Below, one piece after another: positions 23,901 to 37,085 of a DNA stretch of 64,000 bases; position 1 is the first letter of the stretch, and every line of letters begins with the position of its first letter. Origin of the DNA: Siphonodentalium dalli. Its lineage: Eukaryota; Mollusca; Scaphopoda; Gadilida; Siphonodentaliidae. The DNA lies in assembly GCA_032622095.1 (NCBI GenBank), contig CP136067.1, forward strand, positions 178,596,556 through 178,660,555. The letters run 5' to 3'. A model generated the notes under the pieces. It was not told where the DNA came from and did no database searches. It was given only the letters and a program-made list of their open reading frames with translations. The position numbers were made by a program, and so were the translations under genes.

Positions 23901-26368
23901 AATTATCAAAAACGGATACTGTTACACTATTACACACAAATTTTTAGATAGTATATTACAGTATCCAAATTAACATTGTTGCAATTCAGATTCTACGGAA
24001 AGTTATCTTTAATCATGCAAACTAAAAACAATAATCATAGTTTTACAATTTTTTATGTAAAATCTTATTTGTCTACACGTTGTGGCTAAGCATATCATAA
24101 CAGTATATTTACATTTATCTAGCAAATGCGCTTTAATTTCTACAAATTAACATTCCAATTCATAAATTGTTTTATTTTTGAAAAAAAAAATACTGTAACA
24201 ATTTTTTTACATACCAACTAGTTTAGTTTAATAAATAAAGATAACACTTACCTGATTACGGCAAATAATTCTCCCTTAATCATAATGGCAACACGATTTG
24301 GAAAAACAAATGCTGATGAATCCGTGCGCAATTTAGCATCAGATGTAAACATGCTCAGACAGAAACAATTCCCGGTCGTTCGTTTTTAAACTTACAATTG
24401 ATGCAGGGTGAAGTGTCAAGCGTTAAGTTTCAACAAGCAGTGAATGGCCATTATATATCTGATTAATTTACCTATGTATACAACATAACGCCCGTGTTGG
24501 CATCTGCACACACGCATAAACCTCATTAATCGGCGCCCTATTGAGATTTGAAAATTTAGAATAATTATCTGAAATTGATGGATGTCGTTAGACTAGGTTA
24601 ATGTATGTTTTATATGCATGTTCCCGTTCATTATCTGCACATTTTTAAATCGTCACGGAAATCTACCTACTAACATATTTGAACGCACATTATAATTTGG
24701 ATAGTTAAATCATACATCTTGTCACTGGAAAAATATGAATATATGCTCTAAATCTGTTGGCAAGGCTATTTCAATATACAACATCATATGTATTCAATGT
24801 TTCTAATATATAAATTATACCCCAAATTATCATACAAAAAATATGTTTTCAAGATGGCATCCAATATGGCTATTCAGAAATGTGAGCTTCAAAATATATC
24901 TTGATAAAATGTACACATTGGATGTGATCATATATCGTATAGGCGTTTATAGCGTAATCCCTATGCTATCTCCATTACAAAAGATGGCTGCCGAAATGGT
25001 CATCGTTTACTTCAAGATACAGGGCTTAAAAATGGATTGCATTTTTACAAAGGCTCATATGCATCATTTAGGTTTATAGTTTGTATAGTATATGCCAAAT
25101 TATCATACAATTTGTCATCACAAAAAAAAACAATATATATTTTCAAGATGGCGTCCAATATGGCTATTCAGAAATGTCAGCTTCAAAATATATCTTGATA
25201 AAATGTACACATTTGCTGTGATCATATATCGTACAACTGGATGTATTAGCGTTTATAGCGTAATACCTATGATATCCCTACTACAAAATGGCTTCCAAAA
25301 TGGCCACCTTTACTCTAAAATACAGAGCTTAAAATTACATGCATAATTTAGAAAGTTGATTTTGATTAGTTATACTACTTATTTCTTCAAAGAGTTAATA
25401 TTTCCTTATTCTTATCACAGTTTTAAAAACAATAAACAAACAAGTTCATTATGTATCATATAATGAGTTCTTGGTAGGCTATCTCATTGTACAACATATA
25501 CGTATTTATATTTGTTTGTAATATCCAATGGAGTATTTCGTAAATAAAGTTGTCAAATGCTATAATATAATATAAACGCTCAATATCAAAGTATTAAACA
25601 AACGAAAAAATAGTCACAGAGCCGTCCCATGGGGTAGAATCCCTCTATTACATATCTCATACACAATATTACTTTGTTTTAAACCGAGTTGTGTGGAACA
25701 TCGACATTTTAATATCATTTTAATCAACCGTTCTATAACAAATTACTTACACAATCTTTTCTTAAAAGCTGTTAAAAAATTTGTCTACCTAATTCACAAT
25801 TATTTTTTTGCTAGGTTCGTAGTATTATCATATGGAGCGTAGGTTCGAAAACGAAATTAGTAAGAAGGCTTTTTTGGTAGTGGGAATGTGTCAGGGGTAA
25901 ATTCTGCGTTAATTCACTTAATGCTATGTTTCAAGATGGCGTCCAATATGGGCAACTGAGAACTGTGAGCTTCAAAATATATCTGATAAATTGTATGCCT
26001 TAGTTAATATGATCACATAATTATGCGCTTGGCTGTCTTCACGTTGATAACGTATTAGCAACGCTGACGCCATTATAAAATGGCAAACATTTACTTCAAA
26101 ATATACAGCTTCAGAGAAATGTTCGGTATTTTACAAAATAAAACCGAGTGATATTTTGTCTTTCTTCTCGAAATGTATGAACAAAACAAGAGATGATATA
26201 CATTACAAACAACTGAAATGTAGTCAGTTGACGACCACTATACACAAAAAATAAATTTGATTACTGCCAACACAGTGTCAGAATTGAAAAATAAATAGTA
26301 AATGTGTATCATAAACACTATAATATCGCATTGAATATTCAGTTTATTTATTTATATTATGCCGACCC
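22567..26368 (+). repeat. Left-arm segment not present in copy A
   Basis: After the array, this region occurs only here and inverted at 26375-30180. It holds three diverged direct repeats, each beginning CAAGATGGC(A/G)TCCAATATGG at 24850, 25143 and 25931. The first two are about 293 bp apart and give similar short frames; the third is more diverged. Confidence 0.75.
24838..25350 (+). repeat. Two tandem ~293-bp units with AAGATGGC motifs, left arm
   Basis: Units from about 24838 and 25131 share CAAGATGGC, TATGGCTATTCAGAAATGT and AAAATATATCTTGATAAAATG. Each stays open for 70-84 codons, with one 12-base indel between them in the open part. The mirrored pair is at 27398-27905. No homology to a known protein is seen, so this is described as repeat DNA. 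Confidence 0.6.
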
Positions 26369-28849
26369 TAAAACGGGTCGGCATAATATAAATAAATAAA
26401 ATGAATATTCAATGCGATATTATAGTGTTTATGATACACATTTACTATTTATTTTTCAATTCTGACACTGTGTTGGCAGTAATCAAATTTATTTTTTGTG
26501 TATAGTGGTCGTCAACTGACTACATTTCAGTTGTTTGTAATGTATATCATCTCTTGTTTTGTTCATACATTTCGAGAAGAAAGACAAAATATCACTCGGT
26601 CTTATTTTGTGAAATACCGAACATTTCTCTGAAGCTGTATATTTTGAAGTAAATGTTTGCCATTTTATAATGGCGTCAGCGTTGCTAATACGTTATCAAC
26701 GTGAAGACAGCCAAGCGCATAATTATGTGATCATATTAACTAAGGCATACAATTTATCAGATATATTTTGAAGCTCACAGTTCTCAGTTGCCCATATTGG
26801 ACGCCAACTTGAAAACATAGCATTAAGTGAATTAAAGCAGAATTTACCCCTGACACATTCCCACTACCAAAAAAGCCTTCTTACTAATTTCGTTTTCGAA
26901 CCTACGCTCCATATGATAATACTACGAACCTAGCAAAAAAATAATTGTGAATTAGGTAGACAAATTTTTTAACAGCTTTTAAGAAAAGATTGTGTAAGTA
27001 ATTTGTTATAGAACGGTTGATTAAAATGATATTAAAATGTCGATGTTCCACACAACTCTGTTTAAAACAAAGTAATATTGTGTATGAGATATGTAATAGA
27101 GGGATTCTACCCCATGGGACGGCTCTGTGACTATTTTTTCGTTTGTTTAATACTTTGATAATGAGCGTTTATATTATATTATAGCATTTGACAACTTTAT
27201 TTACGAAATACTCCATTGGATATTACAAACAAATATAAATACGTATATGTTGTACAATGAGATAGCCTACCAAGAACTCATTATATGATACATAATGAAC
27301 TTGTTTGTTTATTGTTTTTAAAACTGTGATAAGAATAAGGAAATATTAACTCTTTGAAGAAATAAGTAGTATAACTAATCAAAATCAACTTTCTAAATTA
27401 TGCATGTAATTTTAAGCTCTGTATTTTAGAGTAAAGGTGGCCATTTTGGAAGCCATTTTGTAGTAGGGATATCATAGGTATTACGCTATAAACGCTAATA
27501 CATCCAGTTGTACGATATATGATCACATCAAATGTGTACATTTTATCAAGATATATTTTGAAGCTGACATTTCTGAATAGCCATATTGGACGCCATCTTG
27601 AAAATATATATTGTTTTTTTTGTGATGACAAATTGTATGATAATTTGGCATATACTATACAAACTACAAACCTAAATGATGCATATGAGCCTTTGTAAAA
27701 ATGCAATCCATTTTTAAGCCCTGTATCTTGAAGTAAACGATGACCATTTCGGCAGCCATCTTTTGTAATGAAGATAGCATAGGGATTACGCTATAAACGC
27801 CTATACGATATATGATCACATCCAATGTGTACATTTTATCAAGATATATTTTGAAGCTCACATTTCTGAATAGCCATATTGGATGCCATCTTGAAAACAT
27901 ATTTTTTGTATGATAATTTGGGGTATAATTTATATATTAGAAACATTGAATACATATGATGTTGTATATTGAAATAGCCTTGTCAACAGATTTAGAGCAT
28001 ATATTCATATTTTTCCAGTGATAAGATGTATGATTTAACTATCCAAATTATAATGTGCGTTCAAATATGTTAGTAGGTAGATTTCCGTGACGATTTAAAA
28101 ATGTGCAGATAATGAACGGGAACATGCATATAAAACATACATTAACCTAGTCTAACGACATCCATCAATTTCAGATAATTATTCTAAATTTTCAAATCTC
28201 AATAGGGCGCCGATTAATGAGTTTTATGCGTGTGTGCAGATGCCAACACGGGCGTTATGTTGTATACATAGGTAAATTAATCAGATATATAATGGCCATT
28301 CACTGCTTGTTGAAACTTAATGCTTGACACTTCACCCTGCATCAGTTGTAAGTTTAAAAACGAACGACCGGGAATTGTTTCTGTCTGAGCATGTTTACAT
28401 CTGATGCTAAATTGCGCACGGATTCATCAGCATTTGTTTTTCCAAATCGTGTTGCCATTATGATTAAGGGAGAATTATTTGCCGTAATCAGGTAAGTGTT
28501 ATCTTTATTTATTAAACTAAACTAGTTGGTATGTAAAAAAAATTGTTACAGTATTTTTTTTTTCAAAAATAAAACAATTTATGAATTGGAATGTTAATTT
28601 GTAGAAATTAAAGCGCATTTGCTAGATAAATGTAAATATACTGTTATGATATGCTTAGCCACAACGTGTAGACAAATAAGATTTTACATAAAAAATTGTA
28701 AAACTATGATTATTGTTTTTAGTTTGCATGATTAAAGATAACTTTCCGTAGAATCTGAATTGCAACAATGTTAATTTGGATACTGTAATATACTATCTAA
28801 AAATTTGTGTGTAATAGTGTAACAGTATCCGTTTTTGATAATTAAGAGT

Positions 28850-30425
28850 TGCATACAAACAGATAATACACGCTCTTTAACGATAAATTTTCAACCATAT
28901 TTAAGTTAAATTATTAGCGCCCTTTTAAGAATTATGATGTGAAGAAGACTTATTTATTAACAATTCTGAGGTAAAATTATTCCAAATTTTTTTTTTTGCT
29001 GTGATATTGAAACACTTTTGGTATTGAAATTATAAAATGAAATCTTAGTGCCCTTTTAAGACATCTTGTTTATAAATAGTGTGAGATATTAAAATAAATC
29101 TTAGTGCCATTTTAAGACATCTGGTTTAAACAAAGTATACTGTATCCAAATATTACGAGGGATTGAAAGAGTTGCATACAAGCAGATAATAAACGCTCTT
29201 TAACGATAATTTTTCAACCATATTTGAGTTAAATTATTAGCACCCTTTTAAGAATTAAGATGTGAAGAAGACTTATTTATTAACAATTCTGAGGTAAAAT
29301 TATTCCAATTTTTTTTTTGCATGTGATATTGAAACACTTTTGGTATTGAAATTATAAAATGAAATCTTAGTGCCCTTTTAAGACATCTTGTTTATAAATA
29401 GTGTGAGATAATAAAATAAATCTTAGTGCCATTTTAAGACATCTGGTTTAAACAAAGTATACTGTTTCCAAATATTACGAGGGATTGAAAGAGTTGCATA
29501 CAAGCAGATAATAAACGCTCTTTAACGATAATTTTTCAACCATATTTGAGTTAAATTATTAGCACCCTTTTAAGAATTAAGATGTGAAGAAGACTTATTT
29601 ATTAACAATTCTGAGGTAAAATTATTCCAATTTTTTTTTTGCATGTGATATTGAAACACTTTTGGTATTAAAATTATAAAATGAAATCTTAGTGCCCTTT
29701 TAAGACATCTTGTTTATAAATAGTGTGAGATAATAAAATAAATCTTAGTGCCATTTTAAGACATCTGGTTTAAACAAAGTATACTGTTTCCAAATATTAC
29801 GAGGGATTGAAAGAGTTGCATACAAGCAGATAATAAACGCTCTTTAACGATAAATTTCCAACCATATTTAAGTTAAAGTATTAGCACCCTTTTAAGAATT
29901 ATGATATGAATAAGACCTATTTATTAACAATTCTGAGGTAAAATTATTCCAATTTTTTTTTTGCTGTGATATTGAAACACTTTTGGTATTGAAATTATAA
30001 AATGAAATCTTAGTGCCCTTTTAAGACATCTTGTTTATAAATAGTGTGAGATAATAAAATAAAACTTATTGCCATTCTAAGACATCTGATGTGAACAAAG
30101 TATACTGTTTCCAAATATTACTAGGGATTGAAAGAGTTGCATACAAACAGATAATAAACGCTCTTTATCGATAAATGTTCAACCATATTTAAGTTAAATT
30201 ATTAGCGTCCTTTTAAGAATTATGATATGAATAAGACCTATTTATTAACAATTTTGGGGTAAAATTATTACAATTTTTGTTCTGTGATATTCAAACACTT
30301 TTGGTATTGAAATGAAATCTTAGTGCCCTTTTAAGACATCTTGTTTATAAATAGATGGAAATAATAAAATAAATCTTAGTGCCATTTTAAGACATCTGGT
30401 TTAAACAAAGTATACTGTGTGCAAA
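28850..30425 (-). repeat. 321-bp tandem repeat array, right palindrome arm (about 5 monomers)
   Basis: Inverted counterpart of 22016-23900 with one monomer fewer. Each monomer carries the motif as AAACGCTCTTTAACG or a variant. Confidence 0.9.
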
Positions 30426-32837
30426 TAAGAAAATAAATCTTAGTGTCACTTTAAGACAACTGCTTCAAACTTCCTCAATATGTTTTGCTCCGATAAATAT
30501 ACAAACTTGATTCTAATTTATTGTTTTAAATTATACAGAACATAGCTTGAATAAGATATGAATTAATTTAAAGTTATCTGAAAACATAATTTAACTAAAC
30601 TCACCTGGCGATTTAAATCCGTGACTTTATAGGCCATTTACCTGGCTTATATATTATAATTGGAATGTTTGGAATGTTTATCGTAAGGTAAGTTGATCTT
30701 CAAATAAGCGACTTGACTGGTGTAATTTATATTACTGGGTTTGTAAGGACGGGTCGTTAACGAATGCGTTCTTTGAAATATGAGCCAAGCTAGGTAGCCT
30801 AGTTGAATAAATTAGTCGCCTTGTACAGATATATGTCGACATGAATTATATTATCCATGTCGTCGGATAAAATGGGAGGGTACATTATGATAGGCATACG
30901 AGGACATTTAACAAGATAGCTCGACTTCACTTTTTGTGACTATAGATAGATTGAGTAAATTAATGTGTTACTGTATATAAACAGAGCTCGACATGAATTC
31001 TCGACGAATGATATTAGATTATTCGACTTGGGTCGTATGACATCATTTTGTTGAGAGTAAAGATAGAATGAATGTTTTTTTTATATAAACAGATACATTC
31101 GGATAGGTAAAATTGAGAGATAGAACTATACTTCGATGGATTATCTGTTGTTTAATAGGTAAGTAGCTTTTACTATGCAAAACAGAGGTGGACATGAATT
31201 CTCGACGAAGACCTCATCATGTTTTGTGATATATGTTGGTAGATTATTCGACTTAAAGAAAGATTCCTCGAATGACATCATTTGCTTGGGACTAAAGATA
31301 GAATGAATTTTCCTTATATAAACAGATACATTCGCATAGGTAAAATTGAGGCAGAGTAAAAACATTTGGAATATCAGTTGATTGCGTCAACAGTCAACAT
31401 TTTTTCAAAAAATTAGCAATAAATTGATTAAAGTTTTATTGAATTTTCATATTATTTTATTGACATATAAAGTTTGTGCTTGAAATTTGTTGACGAAAAC
31501 ATTAGTGTTTTCCTAAGATTATAATATTTTTACATTTTTTGATTAAAGACAAAACATTTATTGTCTTTTACAATTATTGTGGTAATAAAAAGGGACTTTT
31601 GATGCTTGCGAGCGAAACATATAAAGTTAACATTGAAATTGTTTTTTTTTTTTAAATTCGGCTTTCAATTGAGATATTTGATTAAGGATTTTCATATTTT
31701 TTTGACGCATTATAACATATAACTTCAATTTTGTTGACGAAAATGTAACTTAAATTGTGTTTTAATTGCTTTATCGTGCTTTTAATATTTCATTAAAAGA
31801 GAGATTTTTTTTATTTTTCTGAAATACTGAATTTGTGTTGGAATTGAAATACGTTGTCTTGATATAAACCGAAAATAGTTACTATTTGTTCCAGTTTTCT
31901 TTCCTAAAATACTATAGATTATGAATTAACGTTGGTGTGATATAAATAACTAATTATTCACAATTTAACATGCTTGATACACATATTTTTATATATTCCA
32001 ACATAAGTTGATTGATTTGAATATATTTCCATCATTCATAATGTTTAAAGGAACCGATAATGGTTATACATGGTTATACAAATGTGTTGCCTACTAATCT
32101 ACAGATGAACGTTCCTAAAAAACTTCAATGAGTTTAGACCTGTGGTTTTACATGCATAGGTTTATTCGCTAACGAATATATCACTGTATCATTCATTAAC
32201 ATATATCAATCGTTTAACATCTATATTGAACTTAATAAAACAGATTATTCAAATGCACAGGGGAGCTAACTCTGTTCTTTATATTCCAATTAATATTTGT
32301 AGATTTACTCAGTATATTTTTGGAAATGTTTGAATAACCTAGAAATTGTTTGTTTGAGTATAGCCTAGAAGAGGTATTTAAACACCAACCTAGAAATAGT
32401 TAGTCTGACTTTAAATATTGACACATTTTTGTCAGAAGATATTTCGATGGGGAGACCAGACTGTCCATATGTTAACAAAAGATTGATTTGATTATGTTTT
32501 TTGATATCTGTTTGTATACTAAGATTTATTCATATACCTAATATTCATTAAATGAACTAAAGTGTTGGGTTCCACATTTCGTTTTCTACGAGACTCTGTA
32601 ATATCGAGTTTTATGAGATCGAATAGTGTTACCTACAAATCTACATTAACGAAGAAACAGTTCCGAAACTAACAAATATTCCATGTGTTTTAGCCTTGTG
32701 GTTTTTTACATGCACGAGGTTATTCACTAGCGAATAATTCATCTTATTATTTTACTAATCTATCATAACTAACCTATATATCAATACATGTATTCAATCG
32801 TGCGTACTAATCCTTCAAATAGTAACTAGTTAGCCTG

Positions 32838-32975
32838 ACTATATCATCTGCCTAGAAATAGTTTGCTTACTATAACCATCTGCCTAGAAATAGTTTGCTT
32901 ACTATACCATCTGCCTAGAAATAGTTTACTTACTATAACCATCTGCCTAGAAATAGTTTGCTTAGTATGACTTGC
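32838..32975 (-). repeat. ~31-bp minisatellite, right palindrome arm
   Basis: About four units in inverted orientation, two fewer than in copy B. Confidence 0.83.
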
Positions 32976-33030
32976 AATACCTTTAATTCTATAGAGTATA
33001 CGAATTAGATATTCATATACACTACTTACA

Positions 33031-33420
33031 TGCATTAATGAATAATAGAAACTTTCCAAAAATCAGATAATCACCCGGTTCATTAAGAGGGAACATGTAT
33101 CACGTATGTTGGACACTTGTTCGTGTTCAAATGTAAGAATTCTCGGTAATGACAGGCGGACCTCTCTAATTGTGATTTTAACTGACGATATCATCCGGAA
33201 ACCATATGGGACGCATGGACGGACACTGGTGATGTATATAGTCACCCAAGGTGATTGACTGCAGTCTTCAACTTCAACTTCAACTTGTTTTATTCAGTCT
33301 TATAACATTTTACATTGTATAGACTGTATATATTCATAACATATTTACAATAATATATGAGTCACGTGATATACAGGACAAATCTGTCCTAATTTGGAAA
33401 AACCTTCCAAGCAGTCTCAC
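33031..33420. other. Right flank of the palindrome
   Basis: Homology to the left arm stops near 33030. This stretch contains a short CTTCAA repeat (33268-33287) before TTGTTTTATTCAG, which resembles a microsatellite tail of a minus-strand retroposon. No gene is seen. Confidence 0.4.
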
Positions 33421-33865
33421 ACATATGTGACCCGCCATATCAAATCCAGTCGTAAGTCGGGATTTTTTTTACCCTGTGCCAATGCATTCTCTTATATATG
33501 CGAGTCGACCATAGGTCGACCTAACAATTTTTTATCATTTTTTTTAAATAAATGTTTCTTACAATTTTTAGGACATAAAATAAAAAACATCCATTACCCT
33601 GCAGGGAGCCCCACACGTATATAGAAGCATATAGAAGAGTGTCGTCTGCTCATGTTTGTCTGGGCCTCTGTATGGGTGAAATTATAAAATTGTTAAAGAA
33701 TACAAGAACAAATTATTAAAATTGTAAAAAATTGTTAGGTCAATGCATTCTCTTATATATGCGAGGCGACCTATGGTCGACTCGCATATATAAGAGAATG
33801 CATTTGGCACAGGGTAAAATAAATCCCGACTTACGACTGGATTTGATATGGCGGGTCACATATTA
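33421..33865. mobile_element. GTGACCC-family MITE with double-hairpin core, copy 1
   Basis: Long TIRs start ACATATGTGACCCGCC and run through CGTAAGTCGGGATTT; the right end is their inverse, ending CACATATTA. Inside are hairpins based on GCCAATGCATTCTCTTATAT. The left hairpin is broken: its second half is missing after GGTCGACCTAAC. The right one (about 33743-33815) is intact. Confidence 0.78.
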
Positions 33866-34182
33866 GTGCAAACACGTGTTACGTCGCACTGTTTAACTGA
33901 TAAAGGGTCGACAAAGTTATCCATACTACTCGTTTTCGATTACGTCATAACTTGGTATGACCAGGCGTGTATCTGGTATAGAGATAACATTTTATTTATC
34001 CAGTGCGTATTTGTTCGTAACTTTTATAATTACGTTACACACCAATTACAGATTTTTCTACGGTTAAAGTCTAAATCGTAAATTTCACGCGCATATTATA
34101 CAAAACTAGATGACGAAACAGTGTGTGCAAAAGCAAAGCAAAGAACGTTTACCATTGTATTACCATTTCTTCTTGTTTATTA
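33866..34182. other. Unassigned spacer
   Basis: No gene or repeat is recognised. A 77-codon open frame starts in the MITE end and shows no known similarity. Confidence 0.4.
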
Positions 34183-34535
34183 TACACTAGCTGATGTGCC
34201 CGACTTCGTCTGGGCTATTTATGGATTTCTTTGTGATCGCCTCCGATATACAGCGCCTGGACTGGACAACTTTGAACAATACTGAGCGAACAACGTTGAA
34301 AAGTATTAGGAGAAAAAAAAAATATTGTTCGATCGGTCAAGAAACATGCCTATATGAGCGAGGTCAAGATCAAGGTGAATGACACGGTCGCACGTGAAAT
34401 TGGACCCGCCCATATTATTCCCGGAATCAGAATAGACGTACATACCAAATTTGAGTCGGATCGGTCGAGCAATTTCGAGTCTATAACACATACATACATA
34501 CATACACACAGACAGAAGTTCCAAAATATATAATA
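34183..34535 (+). repeat. Retroposon-like repeat, copy 1
   Basis: It begins ACTAGCTGATGTGCCCGACT and ends with CATACATACAT, CACAGACAGA and AAAATATATAATAG, a 5'-head and simple-repeat-tail layout typical of reverse-transcribed repeats. A second copy follows directly. No coding capacity; the exact family is not identified. Confidence 0.6.
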
Positions 34536-35052
34536 GACTAGCCGATGAGCCCGACGTTGTCCGGGCTATTCAAAAAACAAAATTCAAGTCGATAGCTCTA
34601 CCCGTTTCCGAGATCTGGTCTGCGCATGCGCGAAGATGGCGTCGCACGGGCTCGGCGACCCGATAAAATTCTTATCCGGGGCAAGATACATTCACATACC
34701 AAATTTCAAGTCGATAGCTCCACCCGTTTCCGAGATCTCGTCTGCGCATGCGCGAAGCTGGTGTCGCACGGGCTTGGCGACCCGATAAAATTCGTATCCG
34801 GGGCAAGATACATTCACATAGCAAATTTCAAGTCGATAGCTCCACCCGTTTCCGATATCTCGTCTGCGCATGCGCGAAGCGGGCGCCGCACGGGCTCGCC
34901 AATACGACAACGTTCACCGCCTGGTCAAACTACACACTCGTACCAAGTTTCGTCCCGATCGGTCGAGAATCGTAGATTTGTATAAATGACAGACAGACAA
35001 ACAAACAAACAAACATACATACATACAGACAGAGGTCTTCAAAATATATATG
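34536..35052 (+). repeat. Retroposon-like repeat, copy 2, with internal 122-bp triplication
   Basis: It begins ACTAGCCGATGAGCCCGACG and ends in AAACAAACAAACATACAT, CAGACAGA and AAAATATATATGAGA, parallel to copy 1. The middle holds three units of about 122 bp, each with TGCGCATGCGCG (34621, 34743, 34865). These units are GC-rich and give open frames on both strands, which are not genes. Confidence 0.65.
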
Positions 35053-36942
35053 AGATTGTGTCGCTACCTCGCGATTACCTTTTAAGTTTGTGATAAATCT
35101 CGCGAAGGATAAATCGTGTATTGCAGTTTGCTTCCGTTTTCTCCAACAGAACCGGCTTGGTGGAGGTTTAAGCGAATTGCCATGGCTATGATTGCATGTG
35201 GGCATTGTACTAAACAGTACAAGAAAACCAATGTCAGAAATGGTAACGCGCTCAAGATAATATATTATATACCCATGTTTGTAATTATAGAATATAAAAT
35301 ATATTGGTTTCGCGAATGACCAACTCAGAATTCCGTTAAAACAACAATAACAACCAGCACCTAATTAACGAACCAGCGGTCGACTCGACCGTCTCCGACC
35401 ACAAACCTCAGACTATAAGACTTACAGAATATAAGACTTACAAATTATCTTTTTCATTTCTTTTATTTGCAATTGACATAGCTTGTCGCAAACCAAAAAT
35501 CAACATTGTTGACATAATAATGTAAAGGACAAAAAAAATTGAAATTCCCAACTGCACCTTTTACCGGACTCGGCCTCCGGGTCGCGTAGTTAGACTTTTA
35601 AATCCGTCCCAAAAAATTCCCATTTCTATAAATAAAACCCCCAGCGCCCAGGCGAAACATAATTTGTACAGTAATATACACGCGGCGCGCGTAAAAAGGG
35701 GCTTTATTTGGGAAAATGAATATTAATGAGCTGTCGCGAGTTGAGGATTCCCCGTTCATCGCTGAAATCAAGATAACAACCGGTGTCTTTAGATCCAGTC
35801 GATTGTAAGATATTGGTCCGGCTTGCGCTAGACTTAGTATCGCTGAAAGGATAAGGTAACACCATCATTGCCATCAAGCCGCGCCGGAGTCCACTAGAAA
35901 TTCAACGTCAACTTTCTATAATATGCATGATTTCATGCGTTATAAGAATATATGTTTCTCAGATATAGTTTCAACATACGCATCTCATTACATTATTGAA
36001 CCGTCAATCCATAACATTACTGAAATGTTTGAAACAAAAAAATTGGAGTTGACCCGACATACAAGGCGATTCGGCTAGAAATGACACCACACGCTCTATA
36101 ATAGCGTGACCTATTTTCATTGTTCATGCACGAAGCGATAATTGATCGATCACTCATTATTACCATGAACAGTGAATACAAACTTTTTCGGCTAATGTGC
36201 TTTGCACCAAACGCTGAAAAATGATCAGTTATTACGAATCGGGGACCTGGATCGATTTGGACACGGCCCAGTCTTGTGCGCGAAATTCGTAACGACTGTA
36301 TAAGTATCTACTTCATTGAAGTAAAAGCACATTTTAATAACAGATGTTCGTCTCAAATTCGATATGATTTGCTTAGAGAATTGAAATTGCTATTTAGCTG
36401 TCATCTGTCATTGTTTCTGTAGCTCCATATTGTGTTTATTATCGCGTACTCATTGTCTCTTGTTGAATAGACTGGTTCCTGGTCCAAAATTGCAAACATC
36501 TATAAAATGTAGCAACATGACCCCCAGCCTAAGTATGAGGCTACATATATCTCGATTGTCGAAGGTTACGATGTCCATTAATTGGATTCATTAGTTTTCT
36601 CAAACTAACTGCAATGCAATTGTTATTAACTCAATGTTGTATGTATTAATTATTTTTATTCTGTTTTTATTATGTGAATAAATCATTAAACAGATATTCC
36701 TACTCCAAGTCTCAAATATCGTTCATAAACATAAACCACCTATGGTACACATTAAACTAAATACAAAAAGCTGCCTGGCACAATGTGATTATTCCAAACT
36801 TTTTCAATATGTCGGTCACTGAACATGATTAGTAAAACCGGAAGCGAGAAGACTGTAGCTTTATGACATTAGCTACCAACCCGTCTTACAGACAGATTGA
36901 GTTAATAATTCAATGGCTAATATCGGGGCTGGTATGACTAAC
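35053..36942. other. Unassigned intergenic sequence
   Basis: No gene is supported. A short segment at about 35149-35241 is preceded by a pyrimidine-rich CAG acceptor and followed by GTAACG, but the encoded 30 residues are not recognised and no partner exon was found. Confidence 0.4.
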
Positions 36943-37085
36943 CTGTTTCTAAATCACTGATGTCGTCATGATCACCATAGCAGTTGTCCGGACAGCAGTT
37001 GTCGTCGCCATGGTAACAGTCGACGACATATTCGTTGTGGCAGTATTTACTGATATAGTTGTTGTAGGTGTCGCCGCCGCCCTGT
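36943..37085 (-). pseudogene. 3' half of a split mucin-like exon copy
   Basis: On the minus strand this matches the end of the intact exon at 41580-42098: Thr-rich codons (TTT-SVNTATT-like) and an identical donor context AACAG/GTTAGTCATA, with the homologous intron sequence beyond it. The frame is shifted near the donor, giving a stop at GATTTAG. Its 5' half is probably 39771-39901, separated by 2.7 kb of GTTTG-rich repeats. Confidence 0.6.

Larger units (their letters stand above)
19330..33030. repeat. Giant palindrome, arms about 7.0 and 6.7 kb, 6-nt spacer
   Basis: The left arm (about 19330-26368) and right arm (26375-33030) are reverse complements with scattered substitutions, small indels and array copy-number differences. 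The centre is ATTATGCCGACCC, a TAAAAC spacer, then GGGTCGGCATAAT. No credible gene lies inside. Arm differences argue against a simple read-through or fold-back sequencing artefact, though misassembly cannot be excluded from sequence alone. Confidence 0.9.

Noticed and set aside
26341-26400. Bacterial-type terminator or origin at the palindrome centre
   Set aside because: The GC stem with a 6-nt loop is just the apex of the 13.7-kb palindrome in a eukaryotic context.
34626-34985. Arg/Ala-rich frames on both strands
   Set aside because: They are caused by a GC-rich 122-bp triplication whose period is not a multiple of three, so frames change between units.
35149-35241. Internal coding exon after a good acceptor
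   Set aside because: Thirty unrecognised residues, a weak donor and no partner exon. Mentioned only under the intergenic entry.
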